DNA of 64,000 nt, from contig JABABU010000034.1 in the NCBI GenBank assembly GCA_014238065.1, forward strand, positions 1-64,000, in the 5' to 3' direction. A program made the translations under genes and the position numbers. This DNA comes from Actinomycetota bacterium. GTDB lineage: Bacteria > Actinomycetota > Acidimicrobiia > Acidimicrobiales > Poriferisodalaceae. Positions 44,989 through 54,085 of the stretch are shown in pieces. Position 1 is the first letter of the stretch. Every line of letters starts with the position of its first letter. The notes below the pieces were generated by a model. That model was given only the letters and a program-made list of their open reading frames with translations. It ran no database searches and had not been told where the DNA came from.

Positions 44989-45890
44989 TCGATCGAGCCC
45001 TTCAGAGCGATCACCACCATTCGGCTCTCACCGCCATCGTTCCAATCGCCGAGGCGTCGGAGGGACCAACGCGCTCCGACTCGCTGCAGGGCTGTGACCC
45101 GTCCCGGATCGTCGTCGAGCCGGATGATGCCCTTGGCCCTGACAACGGACTCGGGCAGTTCGTCCATCAATTGCTCGACGAGTGCTCTCGAGACGAGGCC
45201 GGTCGATGACCACGACCACGTCTCGAACAGCGACTCTGCATGGGCATGGTCGTCGGCATCGACTTGGTGAACGTGTGGTTCGACGTGACGCGAAACGAGC
45301 GGTCCGGTACCGAACAGGACCATCGCGTCCACCTGGGCGTTCTCGGCCTCGACGATCACGGATTCGGGACACCGTTCGTCGAGCCACGATCTCGTCGCAG
45401 TCTGATCGATGTCTTCGAGCAGGTCGATCTTGTTCATGACGAGAATATCGGCCGACCTCAGTTGGCCGATCACCGTGTCCCCGACGTACTTGTCCCGCGA
45501 CTTCCTGCGAATGGTCTCGGCATCGACGACAACGACCACAGCGTCCATCGCCAAACCAGGCGCGTGCCCATAGGCAGCGATCGACGCAGGATCTGCCACC
45601 CCAGACGCTTCGATCACCAATCGATCGGGTCTCGGCTCGAGTTCCTTGATGGTGTTCAAGGCAGAGGCGAAACCATCGACCAGCGAGCAGCAGATACAAC
45701 CATTCGACAGCGACATCGTGTCACCGTCGTTGCTCTCGATCAGGCTCTCATCGATGTTGATGTCACCGAAGTCGTTGACCAGAACGGCGATCCGCGAATC
45801 GGCGTTTCGAAGAATGTGGTTGACGAGTGTCGTCTTTCCGGCGCCCAGATAGCCGCCGATGACGGTGACAGAGATGAGGGAGTCACTCAC
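44955..45890 (-). CDS. CobW/Zng1-family GTPase (metallochaperone)
   Basis: CobW GTPases deliver metals such as Zn or Co to proteins. The 311-residue protein has the P-loop GGYLGAGKTT (12-21), the metal motif CxCC at 65-68 (GCICC), the ND and NKID nucleotide motifs, and a His/Asp-rich stretch (RHVEPHVHQVDADDHAHAES, near 200-220) that could bind metal. A compact CobW_C-like domain follows. It starts 6 bp after oppF-type ATPase gene and so is the last gene of the ABC importer operon. The metal cannot be told from sequence. Confidence 0.9.
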   Translation of the reverse strand: MSDSLISVTVIGGYLGAGKTTLVNHILRNADSRIAVLVNDFGDINIDESLIESNDGDTMSLSNGCICCSLVDGFASALNTIKELEPRPDRLVIEASGVADPASIAAYGHAPGLAMDAVVVVVDAETIRRKSRDKYVGDTVIGQLRSADILVMNKIDLLEDIDQTATRSWLDERCPESVIVEAENAQVDAMVLFGTGPLVSRHVEPHVHQVDADDHAHAESLFETWSWSSTGLVSRALVEQLMDELPESVVRAKGIIRLDDDPGRVTALQRVGARWSLRRLGDWNDGGESRMVVIALKGSIDHDWLEDALSA

Positions 45891-45896
45891 GACACG

Positions 45897-46793
45897 TCAC
45901 TCCTCGGCCACAAAGTGTCCCGGCTCGATCTCTTGCATGGTCACCAGCTTGGGTGACTCGCCGGGACCCCATCTCGGACTCGGGATCTCTCCGGTCAGCA
46001 GGGGACGTTCTCGGCGCTGGCGCGGGTCGGCGATCGGAACTGCATCGAGGAGTCGCTTCGTGTAGCTGTGCGTCGGATTCTCGAAGATCGCCGAGCGTGG
46101 ACCGAGTTCCACGAGCTGACCCAGGTACATCACCGCGACCCGGTGTGCGATGCGCTCGACGACGGCAAGGTCGTGACTGATGAACAAGAAGCTCAGACCC
46201 ATGTCGTTCTGCAGTTCCATCATCAGGTTGATGACTTGGGCTTGAACCGAAACATCGAGGGCAGACACCGACTCGTCGGCGATCACCAGCTTCGGCTCGA
46301 GAGCGAGCGCCCTCGCTATGCAGATGCGTTGACGCTGCCCACCGCTGAACTGATGTGGGTACTGGCGCAAGTGGCCGCGCTCGAGACCCACACGTTCGAA
46401 CAGGGCTCCGACTTGCTCTTCTTGTTCATCTGCGCTTGCAGTGCCGTGGACCTGCATCGGCTCCTTGACCGAGTAGCCGACACTTCGGCGGGGATCGAGG
46501 CTCGCAAACGGATCTTGGAAGATGATTTGCATCTTCCGGCGGTGTTCCTTCATGGCCCGACTCTTCAACCCCGTGATGTCGGTGCCGTCAAGAAGGATCT
46601 GGCCGCCGGTGGCCTTGAGCAGACGTATGATCAGGTACGCCAGTGTCGACTTGCCACAGCCGCTCTCACCGACAACGGCAAGCGTTTCACCGTGGCCGAC
46701 TTCGAGCGACACGTGCTCTACGGCGTGGATCTTGTACTTGTTGGCAACCGGGAAGACCTTGGAGAGGTCTCTGACTTCGACGAGCGGTGCCAT
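45897..46793 (-). CDS. Peptide/nickel-type ABC importer ATPase (OppF/DppF-like)
   Basis: The second ATPase subunit of the importer, 298 residues. Walker A GESGCGKST (about 43-51), signature FSGGQRQRI, Walker B LVIADESVSALD, and the C-terminal Opp/Dpp region with NPTHSYTKRLLDAVP. The start ATG overlaps the stop of the preceding ATPase by 1 base (TAATG). It lies in an operon of binding protein, two permeases and two ATPases with a cobW gene at the end. The OppF type normally carries the C-terminal oligopeptide extension seen here. Confidence 0.92.
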   Translation of the reverse strand: MAPLVEVRDLSKVFPVANKYKIHAVEHVSLEVGHGETLAVVGESGCGKSTLAYLIIRLLKATGGQILLDGTDITGLKSRAMKEHRRKMQIIFQDPFASLDPRRSVGYSVKEPMQVHGTASADEQEEQVGALFERVGLERGHLRQYPHQFSGGQRQRICIARALALEPKLVIADESVSALDVSVQAQVINLMMELQNDMGLSFLFISHDLAVVERIAHRVAVMYLGQLVELGPRSAIFENPTHSYTKRLLDAVPIADPRQRRERPLLTGEIPSPRWGPGESPKLVTMQEIEPGHFVAEE

Positions 46794-47659
46794 TATTCGC
46801 CTTCAACCACGAGATCGAAGAGTTCGGGTTCGCTCTTACCAGTCATGCTGCCGAGCCGAGGGATCGACGCAAGCAGCGCCTTCGTGTACTCGGCACGCGG
46901 ATTCTCGAATACGTCATAGACCGTGCCTGTCTCGACCAGCTTCGACTCCTTCATCACGACCATGTCATCGGCGACCTCCGCCACGACACCCATGTCGTGC
47001 GTGATCATGATGACTGCCGCTCCCGTCTCTCGTTGGAGTTCCTGCATCAGGCTCAGGATCTGGGCTTGAATCGTGACGTCGAGTGCTGTGGTCGGTTCGT
47101 CAGCGATCAGAATTCGCGGATCACATGCCAGCGCCATCGCGATCATCACTCGTTGGCGCATGCCTCCTGACATCTGGTGCGGGTACTCCGTCAGACGTTT
47201 CTCTGGTTCCGGGATACGAACGAGTCGGAACATCTCCAGAGCGCGTTCCATCGCCTCAGAATTGCTGAGACCGTGGTGCACCTTCACCGCCTCAGCGACC
47301 TGGTTCCCAGTCGTGTAGACGGGGTTGAGACTGGTCAGCGGCTCCTGGAAGATCATCGAGATGTTGTTGCCTCGCATAGCCCTGAGCTCGTGCTCTTCCA
47401 TCTGAACAAGATCGACGGTCTCGCCGTTCAACTGGCGGAAGATGATCTCGCCTTGCATGATCTTCGCCCTCGTGCCCAACTCGACGAGTCGCATGATCGA
47501 CAACGCAGTGACTGATTTGCCTGATCCCGACTCGCCGACGATTGCCAGCGTCTGACCCTCGTAGAGGTCGAAGGAGAGGTTGTCGACGGCGACGAATTGA
47601 TCGAACGCTACGGTCAGCCCACGTACCGAAAGGAGAGGTTCATCCTGATCCATGCTCAT
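46793..47659 (-). CDS. Peptide/nickel-type ABC importer ATPase (OppD/DppD-like)
   Basis: The first ATPase subunit, 288 residues. Walker [10 protein letters not shown] (about 40-48), Q-loop [19 protein letters not shown], signature [12 protein letters not shown], Walker [14 protein letters not shown]-loop [14 protein letters not shown], and the C-terminal [18 protein letters not shown]. It lies 21 bp after the OppC-like permease gene on the same strand. Together with the next gene it forms the ATPase pair of the importer. Confidence 0.93.
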   Translation of the reverse strand: MSMDQDEPLLSVRGLTVAFDQFVAVDNLSFDLYEGQTLAIVGESGSGKSVTALSIMRLVELGTRAKIMQGEIIFRQLNGETVDLVQMEEHELRAMRGNNISMIFQEPLTSLNPVYTTGNQVAEAVKVHHGLSNSEAMERALEMFRLVRIPEPEKRLTEYPHQMSGGMRQRVMIAMALACDPRILIADEPTTALDVTIQAQILSLMQELQRETGAAVIMITHDMGVVAEVADDMVVMKESKLVETGTVYDVFENPRAEYTKALLASIPRLGSMTGKSEPELFDLVVEGE

Positions 47660-47680
47660 CTCACCCGACCTCTCACCAGA

Positions 47681-48586
47681 TCACCGGCCACGCAGTTTCG
47701 GGTTGAACGCATCTTGTAGACCGTCGCCGATGAGGCTGAGGCTGAGGACTGTGAAGAAGATCATCAGCCCAGGGAACGTGACGGCCCACCAGTTCGACAG
47801 GAACGAAGCCCGATTCAGACCGAGGTAGAAGCCCCAGCTGAGATTGCTTGCGTCACCGAGACCCAAAAAGGCCAGGCCTGCCTCGAACAGGATCGCTGCA
47901 CCCATGATCAGCGAACTCTGCACGATGATCACCGGCATCGTGTTCGGGAGGATGGTCTTGATGATGATCCTCCTGTCCGAAGCCCCGATAGCTGTGGCCG
48001 CTTTGACGTATTCGAGGTTTTTCTGACGTAGGAATTCGCCGCGTGTCAAACGCGCGATACCAGGCCAAGAGATGAGTCCGATCGCGAGAACGATTGTCAA
48101 TGTCGTCGGCGAAAAGAGCGCGACGATGACGATGGCGAACAGCAGGCCAGGAAGAACTTGGAAGAACTCGGTGAACCGCATGAGCGCGCTGTCGACCCAG
48201 CCGCCGTAGTAACCGGCAGCGGCACCGATCGAGGCTCCGATGCCAACGATCAAGATTGCAGCGAAACCCGCAACCTTCAACGTCGTCGAGCCGCCGTTCA
48301 TGACAACGATCGCGACGTCGCGACCCAGGTAGTCAGTGCCGAGCAGCGGTGCTCCTTCGTCCCCTGGCGCAAGGTGTTTCTCTGCGATGATCTCGTTCTT
48401 GTTGTCCGTGATGAATATCGGAAGGATGTACGTCACGACCAGGATGCCGATCATCAGGACCGCTCCGAAAACGGCGGCCCTGTTGCGCATGAACATCTTG
48501 AAACCCTGGTATTTGGGCGGTGGCTGATGCCGGCGGGGGTCTGGAGCGTCGCTCTGATCGGACTCGGTTGTTTCGACGTCAGCCAC
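47681..48586 (-). CDS. ABC importer permease (OppC/DppC/NikC-like)
   Basis: An inner-membrane permease of 301 residues with an N-terminal soluble stretch, an OppC_N helix (NRAAVFGAVLMIGILVVTYI, about 35-54) and five further helices. The EAA-type loop contains RGEFLRQKNLEYVKAATAIG (about 186-205). The overlap of 8 bp with the OppB gene indicates translational coupling. Substrate class is set by the binding protein. Confidence 0.92.
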   Translation of the reverse strand: MADVETTESDQSDAPDPRRHQPPPKYQGFKMFMRNRAAVFGAVLMIGILVVTYILPIFITDNKNEIIAEKHLAPGDEGAPLLGTDYLGRDVAIVVMNGGSTTLKVAGFAAILIVGIGASIGAAAGYYGGWVDSALMRFTEFFQVLPGLLFAIVIVALFSPTTLTIVLAIGLISWPGIARLTRGEFLRQKNLEYVKAATAIGASDRRIIIKTILPNTMPVIIVQSSLIMGAAILFEAGLAFLGLGDASNLSWGFYLGLNRASFLSNWWAVTFPGLMIFFTVLSLSLIGDGLQDAFNPKLRGR

Positions 48587-49574
48587 GGTCTTCTCCCCCG
48601 ACTCTTATACGCGGATCGGCTACTCGGTACAGCAGATCCGTCAGGAGGTTGGCGATGATCACCGTGACAGACAGCATCAGCAAAATGCCGAGCAGCACGT
48701 TCGTGTCTCGCCGATTCACAGAGTCGAAGGCAAGACGCCCTATACCGGGCCATGCGAAGACCGTCTCCACGAGGATCGCTCCCGAAACAACAGCGCCAAA
48801 CTGCAGGCCCATCACGGTGATGATCGGAATGATGCCATTGCGCAGAGCGTGCTTGAACATCACGGAACGCTCACCGAGGCCCTTCGAGCGCGCGGTGCGA
48901 ACGTAATCGCTCTCGAGGATCTCGAGCATCGATGCCCTCGACAATCTCGCGTACGAAGCTAGGTAGATGATGCCCAAGGAGACCGCGGGCAGGAGCAGGT
49001 GTTCAGCCGTGTCGATCTGTCGTTCGAGCCAGCCCGCGTCCCGCGGTAGTCGAACATCATTCATTCCGCTCACGGGCAGCCAATCAAGCTGAACCGAGAA
49101 CAACAAAAGCAGCAGGATGCCAGTCCAGAAAGCCGGCATCGCGAACCCGATCAGGGCGAACACGGTGATACCGGCGCTGAACGGACTCTCCGGTTTTCGC
49201 GCCGCGACGGTGCCGATGAAGGTTCCCAGCAGAATTGCGAATGCGAGCGCTGTGAACGCCAAGAGGATCGTTGGCCAGATCCGAGCTCCGATCAACTCGG
49301 TCACCGGTCGGTTAAAGATGAACGACTCGCCGAGATCACCTCGTGCAACGTTGCCGATGTAGATGCCGAGTTGGACCAGCACCGGCTTGTCGAGGCCGTA
49401 CGTCTCTCGCAATCGCTCGTTCACCTCGGCGCTGGCCTCGCCTGCGCCATCGGGGCCGCCGGCAAGGGCATCGACGACGTCTCCAGGAGCGATCTGGATC
49501 AAGAAGAAGTTGAGGATGATCACGGCCAAGATCAGCATGATTGCTTGTGCGATCTTGGCCGCGACCTGCCTCAC
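48579..49574 (-). CDS. ABC importer permease (OppB/DppB/NikB-like)
   Basis: A 331-residue permease with six predicted membrane helices. The N-terminal segment has FFLIQIAPGDVVDALAGG. The loop YARLSRASMLEILESDYVRT, followed by ARSKGLGERSV, is the diagnostic EAA region, and a final helix follows near GILLMLSVTVIIANLLTD. The GTG start at 49574 has GGGAG six bases upstream. It lies 48 bp after the binding-protein gene. Confidence 0.92.
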   Translation of the reverse strand: MRQVAAKIAQAIMLILAVIILNFFLIQIAPGDVVDALAGGPDGAGEASAEVNERLRETYGLDKPVLVQLGIYIGNVARGDLGESFIFNRPVTELIGARIWPTILLAFTALAFAILLGTFIGTVAARKPESPFSAGITVFALIGFAMPAFWTGILLLLLFSVQLDWLPVSGMNDVRLPRDAGWLERQIDTAEHLLLPAVSLGIIYLASYARLSRASMLEILESDYVRTARSKGLGERSVMFKHALRNGIIPIITVMGLQFGAVVSGAILVETVFAWPGIGRLAFDSVNRRDTNVLLGILLMLSVTVIIANLLTDLLYRVADPRIRVGGEDRG

Positions 49575-49622
49575 TTAAATCTCCCGTATCCAGCTATTGA
49601 GATATGCAGCTTGCAAAGAGGA

Positions 49623-51371
49623 TCAGGAAGCGATCCACATTTCGGCCCACGAGTCCATGAAGCCCCAGATGCTCTCCGGAGGATTCTCGACGTGTGTTGC
49701 CATTCTCGTGTACCAGACCTGGTTCGACAGGTAGATGACAGGCACATCGGCATTGATGATGTCCGTGGCCTCGAAATACAGATCACGGCGCAGCTCAGGG
49801 TCGAACTCGAGACCAGCTGCGTTGAGGATCTCGTCAAGACCCTCGTTGCAGTACCAGCTCATGTTCGAGAACGCCACACCAGCAACGCGGTTGTTGCAGT
49901 TGTAGCTCCTGTTCACACCGATCACCGGGTCACCCCAGTTCCACAGCGACGTGTACGTCACCTGGTAGTCCGTGCCCTCGCCGACCGTCCTACCGATCCA
50001 TGCCGGGAAGTCGGGAACAACCTCGATGATAACTTCGACGCCGATCTTGGCCCACTGCGAAGCCATGATCTCCGCGGTGGTCACGCCCGCAGGAGTCACG
50101 TGGAAGTTGAGCTCGAATCCGTCACCGTAACCCGCGTCGTCCAACAACGCCTGGGCTGCTTCGAGGTCGAACTCGTAGCAATGAGCGTCCGGGTTGTAAT
50201 ACGGGCTCTGGCTCTGGATGCCTGTGCACTGGCGACGATGCTGACCGCTGTTCTGGATCTCGTTCCACTCGTCGAAGTCGAATGCATGCCAGAGCGCCTG
50301 GCGGACACGCACATCCGACAGGATTTCGTCACGAAGGTTCAGCTGCAGCCACGGGATCGACCCGATTGCCTCGAAACCCTTGCTGGAAACGGAGAGGTCC
50401 GGGTTGTTCTGGGCATCGACGATGTCCTGACCACCGTGACCGGTGCCGATGTCGAAGTCACCGGTCTCGAGACCGAGGGTGACGGTTGCGCCATCGGGAA
50501 CCATGTCGATGATGAGCTCATCGAGGTACGGCAGGTCCGGAAGGAAGAAGTCGTCGTTTGCTTCGTAACGAATGATCTCACCCGTCTCCCACTCGACGAT
50601 CTTGAACGGACCCGAACCGACGACGTCGGTGTTGTTCCTCGGGTGCGTCTTCATCTCCTGGCCATCGTTGAAGATGTGCTCGGGGATGATCGGCAGTAGG
50701 CCAGGCGAGAACGCAACGAGCAGAGCTGGGTGCGGCTGCTCGAGGTTCACGGTGCAGTTCTTCGTGTCGCCGCCGTCGACGCCGGTCACCGGCGCGAACA
50801 TCGGCTTGAACGGGTGGTTCGCCTGCGAGGTCTTGATGCTGAAGTCGACGTCGGTGCAGGTGATGTCCTCACCGTCGTGGAATCGGGCCTCTGGGTTCAG
50901 TGTCAGCGAGACCGAGAGGCCATCGGCTGCAATTGCCCATTCGCTGGCGATGTACGGCACCGGCTGATATTCATCGCTCCAGCGCAACAAGCTGGCGTTC
51001 ACCTGGGAACCAGCAGTGTTCACCGCATAGCCAGACGAGACTGCGCCGTTCGCGTGGTTGATGACGCCCGCATAGCCGAGCACGATCGTGCCGCCGCGTT
51101 GGGCTTCCGTCGGGACGTTGTTCGGTCGCAGCAGGTGCGCCGTCGACATCTCCTCTGGCTCAGGTTCGGCTTCTGTCGTTGTGGTGGCCTCAGATTCGGC
51201 GACGGTCGTCGACACAAACGACGTCGTTCCGGTCTGGCCCTCCTCGAGTGTGGTTGCTGGTGCATCCGTTGCTGCTGTTGTGTCACCGTCGTCACTGTCG
51301 CCGCAGGCTGCGGCGATCAACGAAACGGTGAAGAGCAGTACGAAGGCTTTGAGCCAACGTCGTGAACGCAT
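49623..51371 (-). CDS. ABC importer substrate-binding lipoprotein (SBP family 5)
   Basis: The extracytoplasmic binding protein of the importer, 582 residues. A signal sequence (about 6-21) ends in the lipobox IAAAC, with lipid attachment at Cys22. A Thr/Ala/Glu-rich linker leads into the family 5 fold; the segments YGDGFELNFHVT and VRQALWHAFDFDEW are typical. The ATG at 51371 follows AGGGGGGA; the frame to 51449 has no coding support. Family 5 proteins carry peptides, nickel chelates or opines. It is the first gene of the operon, and the cobW gene at the end suggests a metal connection, which is inference. Confidence 0.92.
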   Translation of the reverse strand: MRSRRWLKAFVLLFTVSLIAAACGDSDDGDTTAATDAPATTLEEGQTGTTSFVSTTVAESEATTTTEAEPEPEEMSTAHLLRPNNVPTEAQRGGTIVLGYAGVINHANGAVSSGYAVNTAGSQVNASLLRWSDEYQPVPYIASEWAIAADGLSVSLTLNPEARFHDGEDITCTDVDFSIKTSQANHPFKPMFAPVTGVDGGDTKNCTVNLEQPHPALLVAFSPGLLPIIPEHIFNDGQEMKTHPRNNTDVVGSGPFKIVEWETGEIIRYEANDDFFLPDLPYLDELIIDMVPDGATVTLGLETGDFDIGTGHGGQDIVDAQNNPDLSVSSKGFEAIGSIPWLQLNLRDEILSDVRVRQALWHAFDFDEWNEIQNSGQHRRQCTGIQSQSPYYNPDAHCYEFDLEAAQALLDDAGYGDGFELNFHVTPAGVTTAEIMASQWAKIGVEVIIEVVPDFPAWIGRTVGEGTDYQVTYTSLWNWGDPVIGVNRSYNCNNRVAGVAFSNMSWYCNEGLDEILNAAGLEFDPELRRDLYFEATDIINADVPVIYLSNQVWYTRMATHVENPPESIWGFMDSWAEMWIAS

Positions 51372-51453
51372 ATTCCCCCCTAAGGAAAGTTTGATTGACG
51401 CACCGGCAGGCCGAGCACGCATGTGACCGCCGGTACCGGCGCCCACCAACGAA

Positions 51454-51481
51454 GTTAGACACTCTCACATTCCCACGTCAA
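51454..51481 (-). promoter_or_regulatory. Candidate promoter of the ABC importer operon
   Basis: Reading the minus strand, TTGACG (51476-51481) is separated by 16 bases from TCTAAC (51454-51459), 5/6 and 4/6 matches to the -35 and -10 consensus. It lies about 83 bp before the binding-protein start, giving a leader of roughly 75 nt. A perfect 9-bp inverted repeat (tgattgacg at 51392-51400, cgtcaatca at 51476-51484) brackets the leader and overlaps the -35 element. Function is inferred. Confidence 0.3.
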
Positions 51482-51549
51482 TCATGAACGCGTCGTGTCA
51501 CAGGTCCGCAACATCGCGAGCATGGCCTGAGCTCTGCAATGCTCATGGG

Positions 51550-52554
51550 GTGCAACAAAATCGAGCAGCCGAACGGCTGAAAATTCTCTGGCATCAACCC
51601 GATCCGAGAACGATTCCAGAAGAGCTCCTCAGGCTGCTGTCCCCCTCGATCGACATCGAATCAAGTGCCAAGGTCGGGAAGAACCCGGTGTACGAAGTGC
51701 TCATCGGCGTTTCGCCCCCGCTCGACTTCTTCACCGCGAGCGACGAGCTCCGGTTCTTTGTTGCCGCCCAGGCCGGCTTCACTCCGACGGCAAGAGCAGG
51801 AGTGCTGAGCAGGGCCGGAATTTCGGTTCACAACCTCCACCACAATGCCGCAGCATGCGCTGAGAGTGCCGTCGCCCTCATGTTGGCGTGCGCCAAGAAT
51901 GTCGTCGTTGCCGATGCCGACCTCCGTGCGGGCCGGTGGGATACCCGATATTCACCTGAACCGCAGCGAGTGCTTCGAGGCTCCACCGCTGTGATCGTCG
52001 GATTCGGTTCGATCGGAAGAGCTGTCGCCCCGGTATGTGATGCACTCGGGATGCACGTCACAGGAGTCCGGCGCAGCGTCGTCGGCGACAGAGACGTCCC
52101 GCGGAAGCTTCAGGTCGTCGGCACGGAACGCCTCGACGACGTGCTTCACGGTGCTGATGTGATGATCATCACGCTCCCCTCTACGCCCGAGACCGACGGC
52201 ATGATCGGCGCCGAACAGCTCGATTTGTTGGCCGAGGCCGCGATCGTCGTGAACGTCGGCAGGGCCGGCCAGGTCGACGAGCAGGCGCTGTATGAACGAC
52301 TCGTGTCAGGGCGCATCGGTGGCGCAGGCCTCGACGTATGGCCGATCGAACCGACCATCGAGCAGGCGACCAGGGTGACCATGCCATCGAAGCTTCCTTT
52401 CCACGAGCTGCCGAATGTGGTCATGAGCCCACACAAGGCAGGGTGGCTGCCGCACGACGACACGTCGAAATTCCAGGCCCTCGCCGAGATCCTCAACTGC
52501 ATCGCGGCCGGGCTTGATCCGCCGAACAAAGTCAACCCCGTCATCGGCTATTAG
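51550..52554 (+). CDS. D-isomer-specific 2-hydroxyacid dehydrogenase
   Basis: An NAD(P)-linked oxidoreductase interconverting 2-oxo and 2-hydroxy acids, about 334 residues. It shows the cofactor loop GFGSIGRAV (about 160), the catalytic Arg in VVNVGRAGQVDEQAL, the Glu in LDVWPIEPT and the His in VMSPHKAGW. The start is uncertain: GTG at 51550 gives a normal N-terminus (QQNRAAERLKILWHQP), while ATG at 51484 would add 22 unusual residues. It is divergent from the importer operon and 188 bp upstream of the molybdenum hydroxylase genes. Confidence 0.85.
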   Translation: MQQNRAAERLKILWHQPDPRTIPEELLRLLSPSIDIESSAKVGKNPVYEVLIGVSPPLDFFTASDELRFFVAAQAGFTPTARAGVLSRAGISVHNLHHNAAACAESAVALMLACAKNVVVADADLRAGRWDTRYSPEPQRVLRGSTAVIVGFGSIGRAVAPVCDALGMHVTGVRRSVVGDRDVPRKLQVVGTERLDDVLHGADVMIITLPSTPETDGMIGAEQLDLLAEAAIVVNVGRAGQVDEQALYERLVSGRIGGAGLDVWPIEPTIEQATRVTMPSKLPFHELPNVVMSPHKAGWLPHDDTSKFQALAEILNCIAAGLDPPNKVNPVIGY

Positions 52555-52742
52555 GTGTGCTGTCCGATGTCCTGGCACTTGCTCGGAGAAGGTATACCCA
52601 CTCAAGTTGAGAAGGCGGGGCAGAGGCTCCGTGGTGCCCGAACGGCTCCACGAGTGACATCGGGCTGTGTCAATCCGACGCGAGTTACCCAGCCACTGCC
52701 AACAGAGGTATCGTCCCAAGTCATGAACAAGGGGAAGATGTC

Positions 52743-53609
52743 GTGAAATACGCAGCACCGACCTCGGTAGAGGAAGCTCAGTCGCTCCTCGCCGGGGATG
52801 CAGACGCGAAGGTTTTCGCAGGCGCAACCGACCTCGTGCCGCAGATGCGGGCTGGTCGGCCTGAGCCGAGCATTGCCATCGACCTCAAGAAGATCGATCG
52901 CTTGATGGCTCTTGGCGACAATGGCGGCAGCTGGACCATTGGCGCCGCTACGCCTACGTCGAGCCTGACAGGCAACGGCGCCTTCAGCGGCGATCTTCCG
53001 GGACTGTCGTATGCGGCAGGGCTGATCGGCTCCGACCAGATCCAGAACCGGTCCAGCCTCGGCGGCAACTTGTGCAACGCTTCGCCTGCTGCCGACTCGG
53101 TTCCGGCGATGGTGGTGAACGACGCAAGGGCGGTGATCGCCGGTGCCGACGGTACTCGGACCATTCCGGTCGCCGACGTGGTGACCGGACCAGGTAGTAC
53201 CTGTCTTGGCGATGGTGAGTTTCTCGTCGAGATCGAGGTGGACAAGCCCACAGCGAACACTTCCGACGCCTACCTTCGCATGATTCCGAGAACGGAAATG
53301 GACATCGCTGTCGTCGGCGCAGCGGCTCGCGTGACGCTCGACGATTCCGGCAACTGCACCGCGGCCACCATCGCTCTCGGAGCGGTTGCTCCGACCGTGG
53401 TCAGAGTCCCAGATGCAGAGACAGCTCTTGTCGGTGGCCCCATCAGTGATGAGTCGCTGGCCGCTGTTGCCGCCGCGGCGAGCGCTGCGTGCAACCCGAT
53501 CGACGACAAGAGGGGCACGATCGCCTACCGCCGGCAGGTGGCAGGCGTACTTGCCAAACGTGCGGTGCTCCAAGCAGCAGAACGAGTTCAAAACGGAGGT
53601 GCAGCGTGA
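52743..53609 (+). CDS. Molybdenum hydroxylase FAD subunit (CoxM/XdhB-like)
   Basis: The medium subunit of a xanthine-dehydrogenase/CO-dehydrogenase-type enzyme, 288 residues. It binds FAD via AGATDLVPQMRAG (about 27) and NRSSLGGNLCNASPAADS (about 104-121), and ends in the CO_deh_flav_C domain. The start is GTG at 52743 after AAGGGGA; its stop overlaps the iron-sulfur gene start in GTGA. The order FAD, iron-sulfur, molybdenum subunit is that of coxMSL. It passes electrons from the iron-sulfur subunit to an acceptor. Confidence 0.93.
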   Translation: MKYAAPTSVEEAQSLLAGDADAKVFAGATDLVPQMRAGRPEPSIAIDLKKIDRLMALGDNGGSWTIGAATPTSSLTGNGAFSGDLPGLSYAAGLIGSDQIQNRSSLGGNLCNASPAADSVPAMVVNDARAVIAGADGTRTIPVADVVTGPGSTCLGDGEFLVEIEVDKPTANTSDAYLRMIPRTEMDIAVVGAAARVTLDDSGNCTAATIALGAVAPTVVRVPDAETALVGGPISDESLAAVAAAASAACNPIDDKRGTIAYRRQVAGVLAKRAVLQAAERVQNGGAA

Positions 53610-54085
53610 GCCGCACACATGTGATTTGCAACATCAACGGTGACGACGTCGAGTTCCTCTGTGACGATGGCGAGTCACTGCTCGACGCTCTCCGCGACGA
53701 CGTCGGCCTCATGGGCGTGAAGGAAGGCTGCGGCACGGGCGACTGTGGTGCGTGCTCGGTGCTCATGGACGGCAAACTCAACTGCTCGTGCCTCATCTTG
53801 GCTCCCGAGGCCAACGGCACCGATCTGCTCACCGTCGAAGGCATGGCTGACGGAGATCATCTTCATCCTTTGCAGCAGTGCTTTCTCGAAGGCGCGGCCC
53901 TTCAGTGCGGCATCTGCACCCCTGGGTTCCTCATCGCAGCCAAGGCGCTGCTCGACCAGAACCCAGAACCGACAGAAACCGAGGTGCGTTACGCCCTCGC
54001 AGGCAACCTGTGCCGCTGCACCGGTTACGACAAGATCGTCCGTTCGGTCCTCGAGGCCGCTGTTCAGATCAGGGAGACGGTATGA
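53606..54085 (+). CDS. Molybdenum hydroxylase 2x[2Fe-2S] subunit (CoxS/XdhC-like)
   Basis: The small subunit, 159 residues. The plant-type cluster uses Cys42, Cys47, Cys50 and one of Cys60/Cys62 (EGCGTGDCGACSV). The second cluster uses Cys101, Cys104, Cys136 and Cys138 (LQCGICTPGF and GNLCRCTGY). The GTG at 53606 has GGAGGT six bases upstream and overlaps the FAD-subunit stop; its own stop overlaps the large-subunit start in ATGA. All cluster ligands are present. Confidence 0.95.
   Translation: MSRTHVICNINGDDVEFLCDDGESLLDALRDDVGLMGVKEGCGTGDCGACSVLMDGKLNCSCLILAPEANGTDLLTVEGMADGDHLHPLQQCFLEGAALQCGICTPGFLIAAKALLDQNPEPTETEVRYALAGNLCRCTGYDKIVRSVLEAAVQIRETV

Noticed and set aside
49371-50699. 442-residue plus-strand frame opposite the binding-protein and permease genes
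   Set aside because: Antisense shadow crossing a gene boundary.
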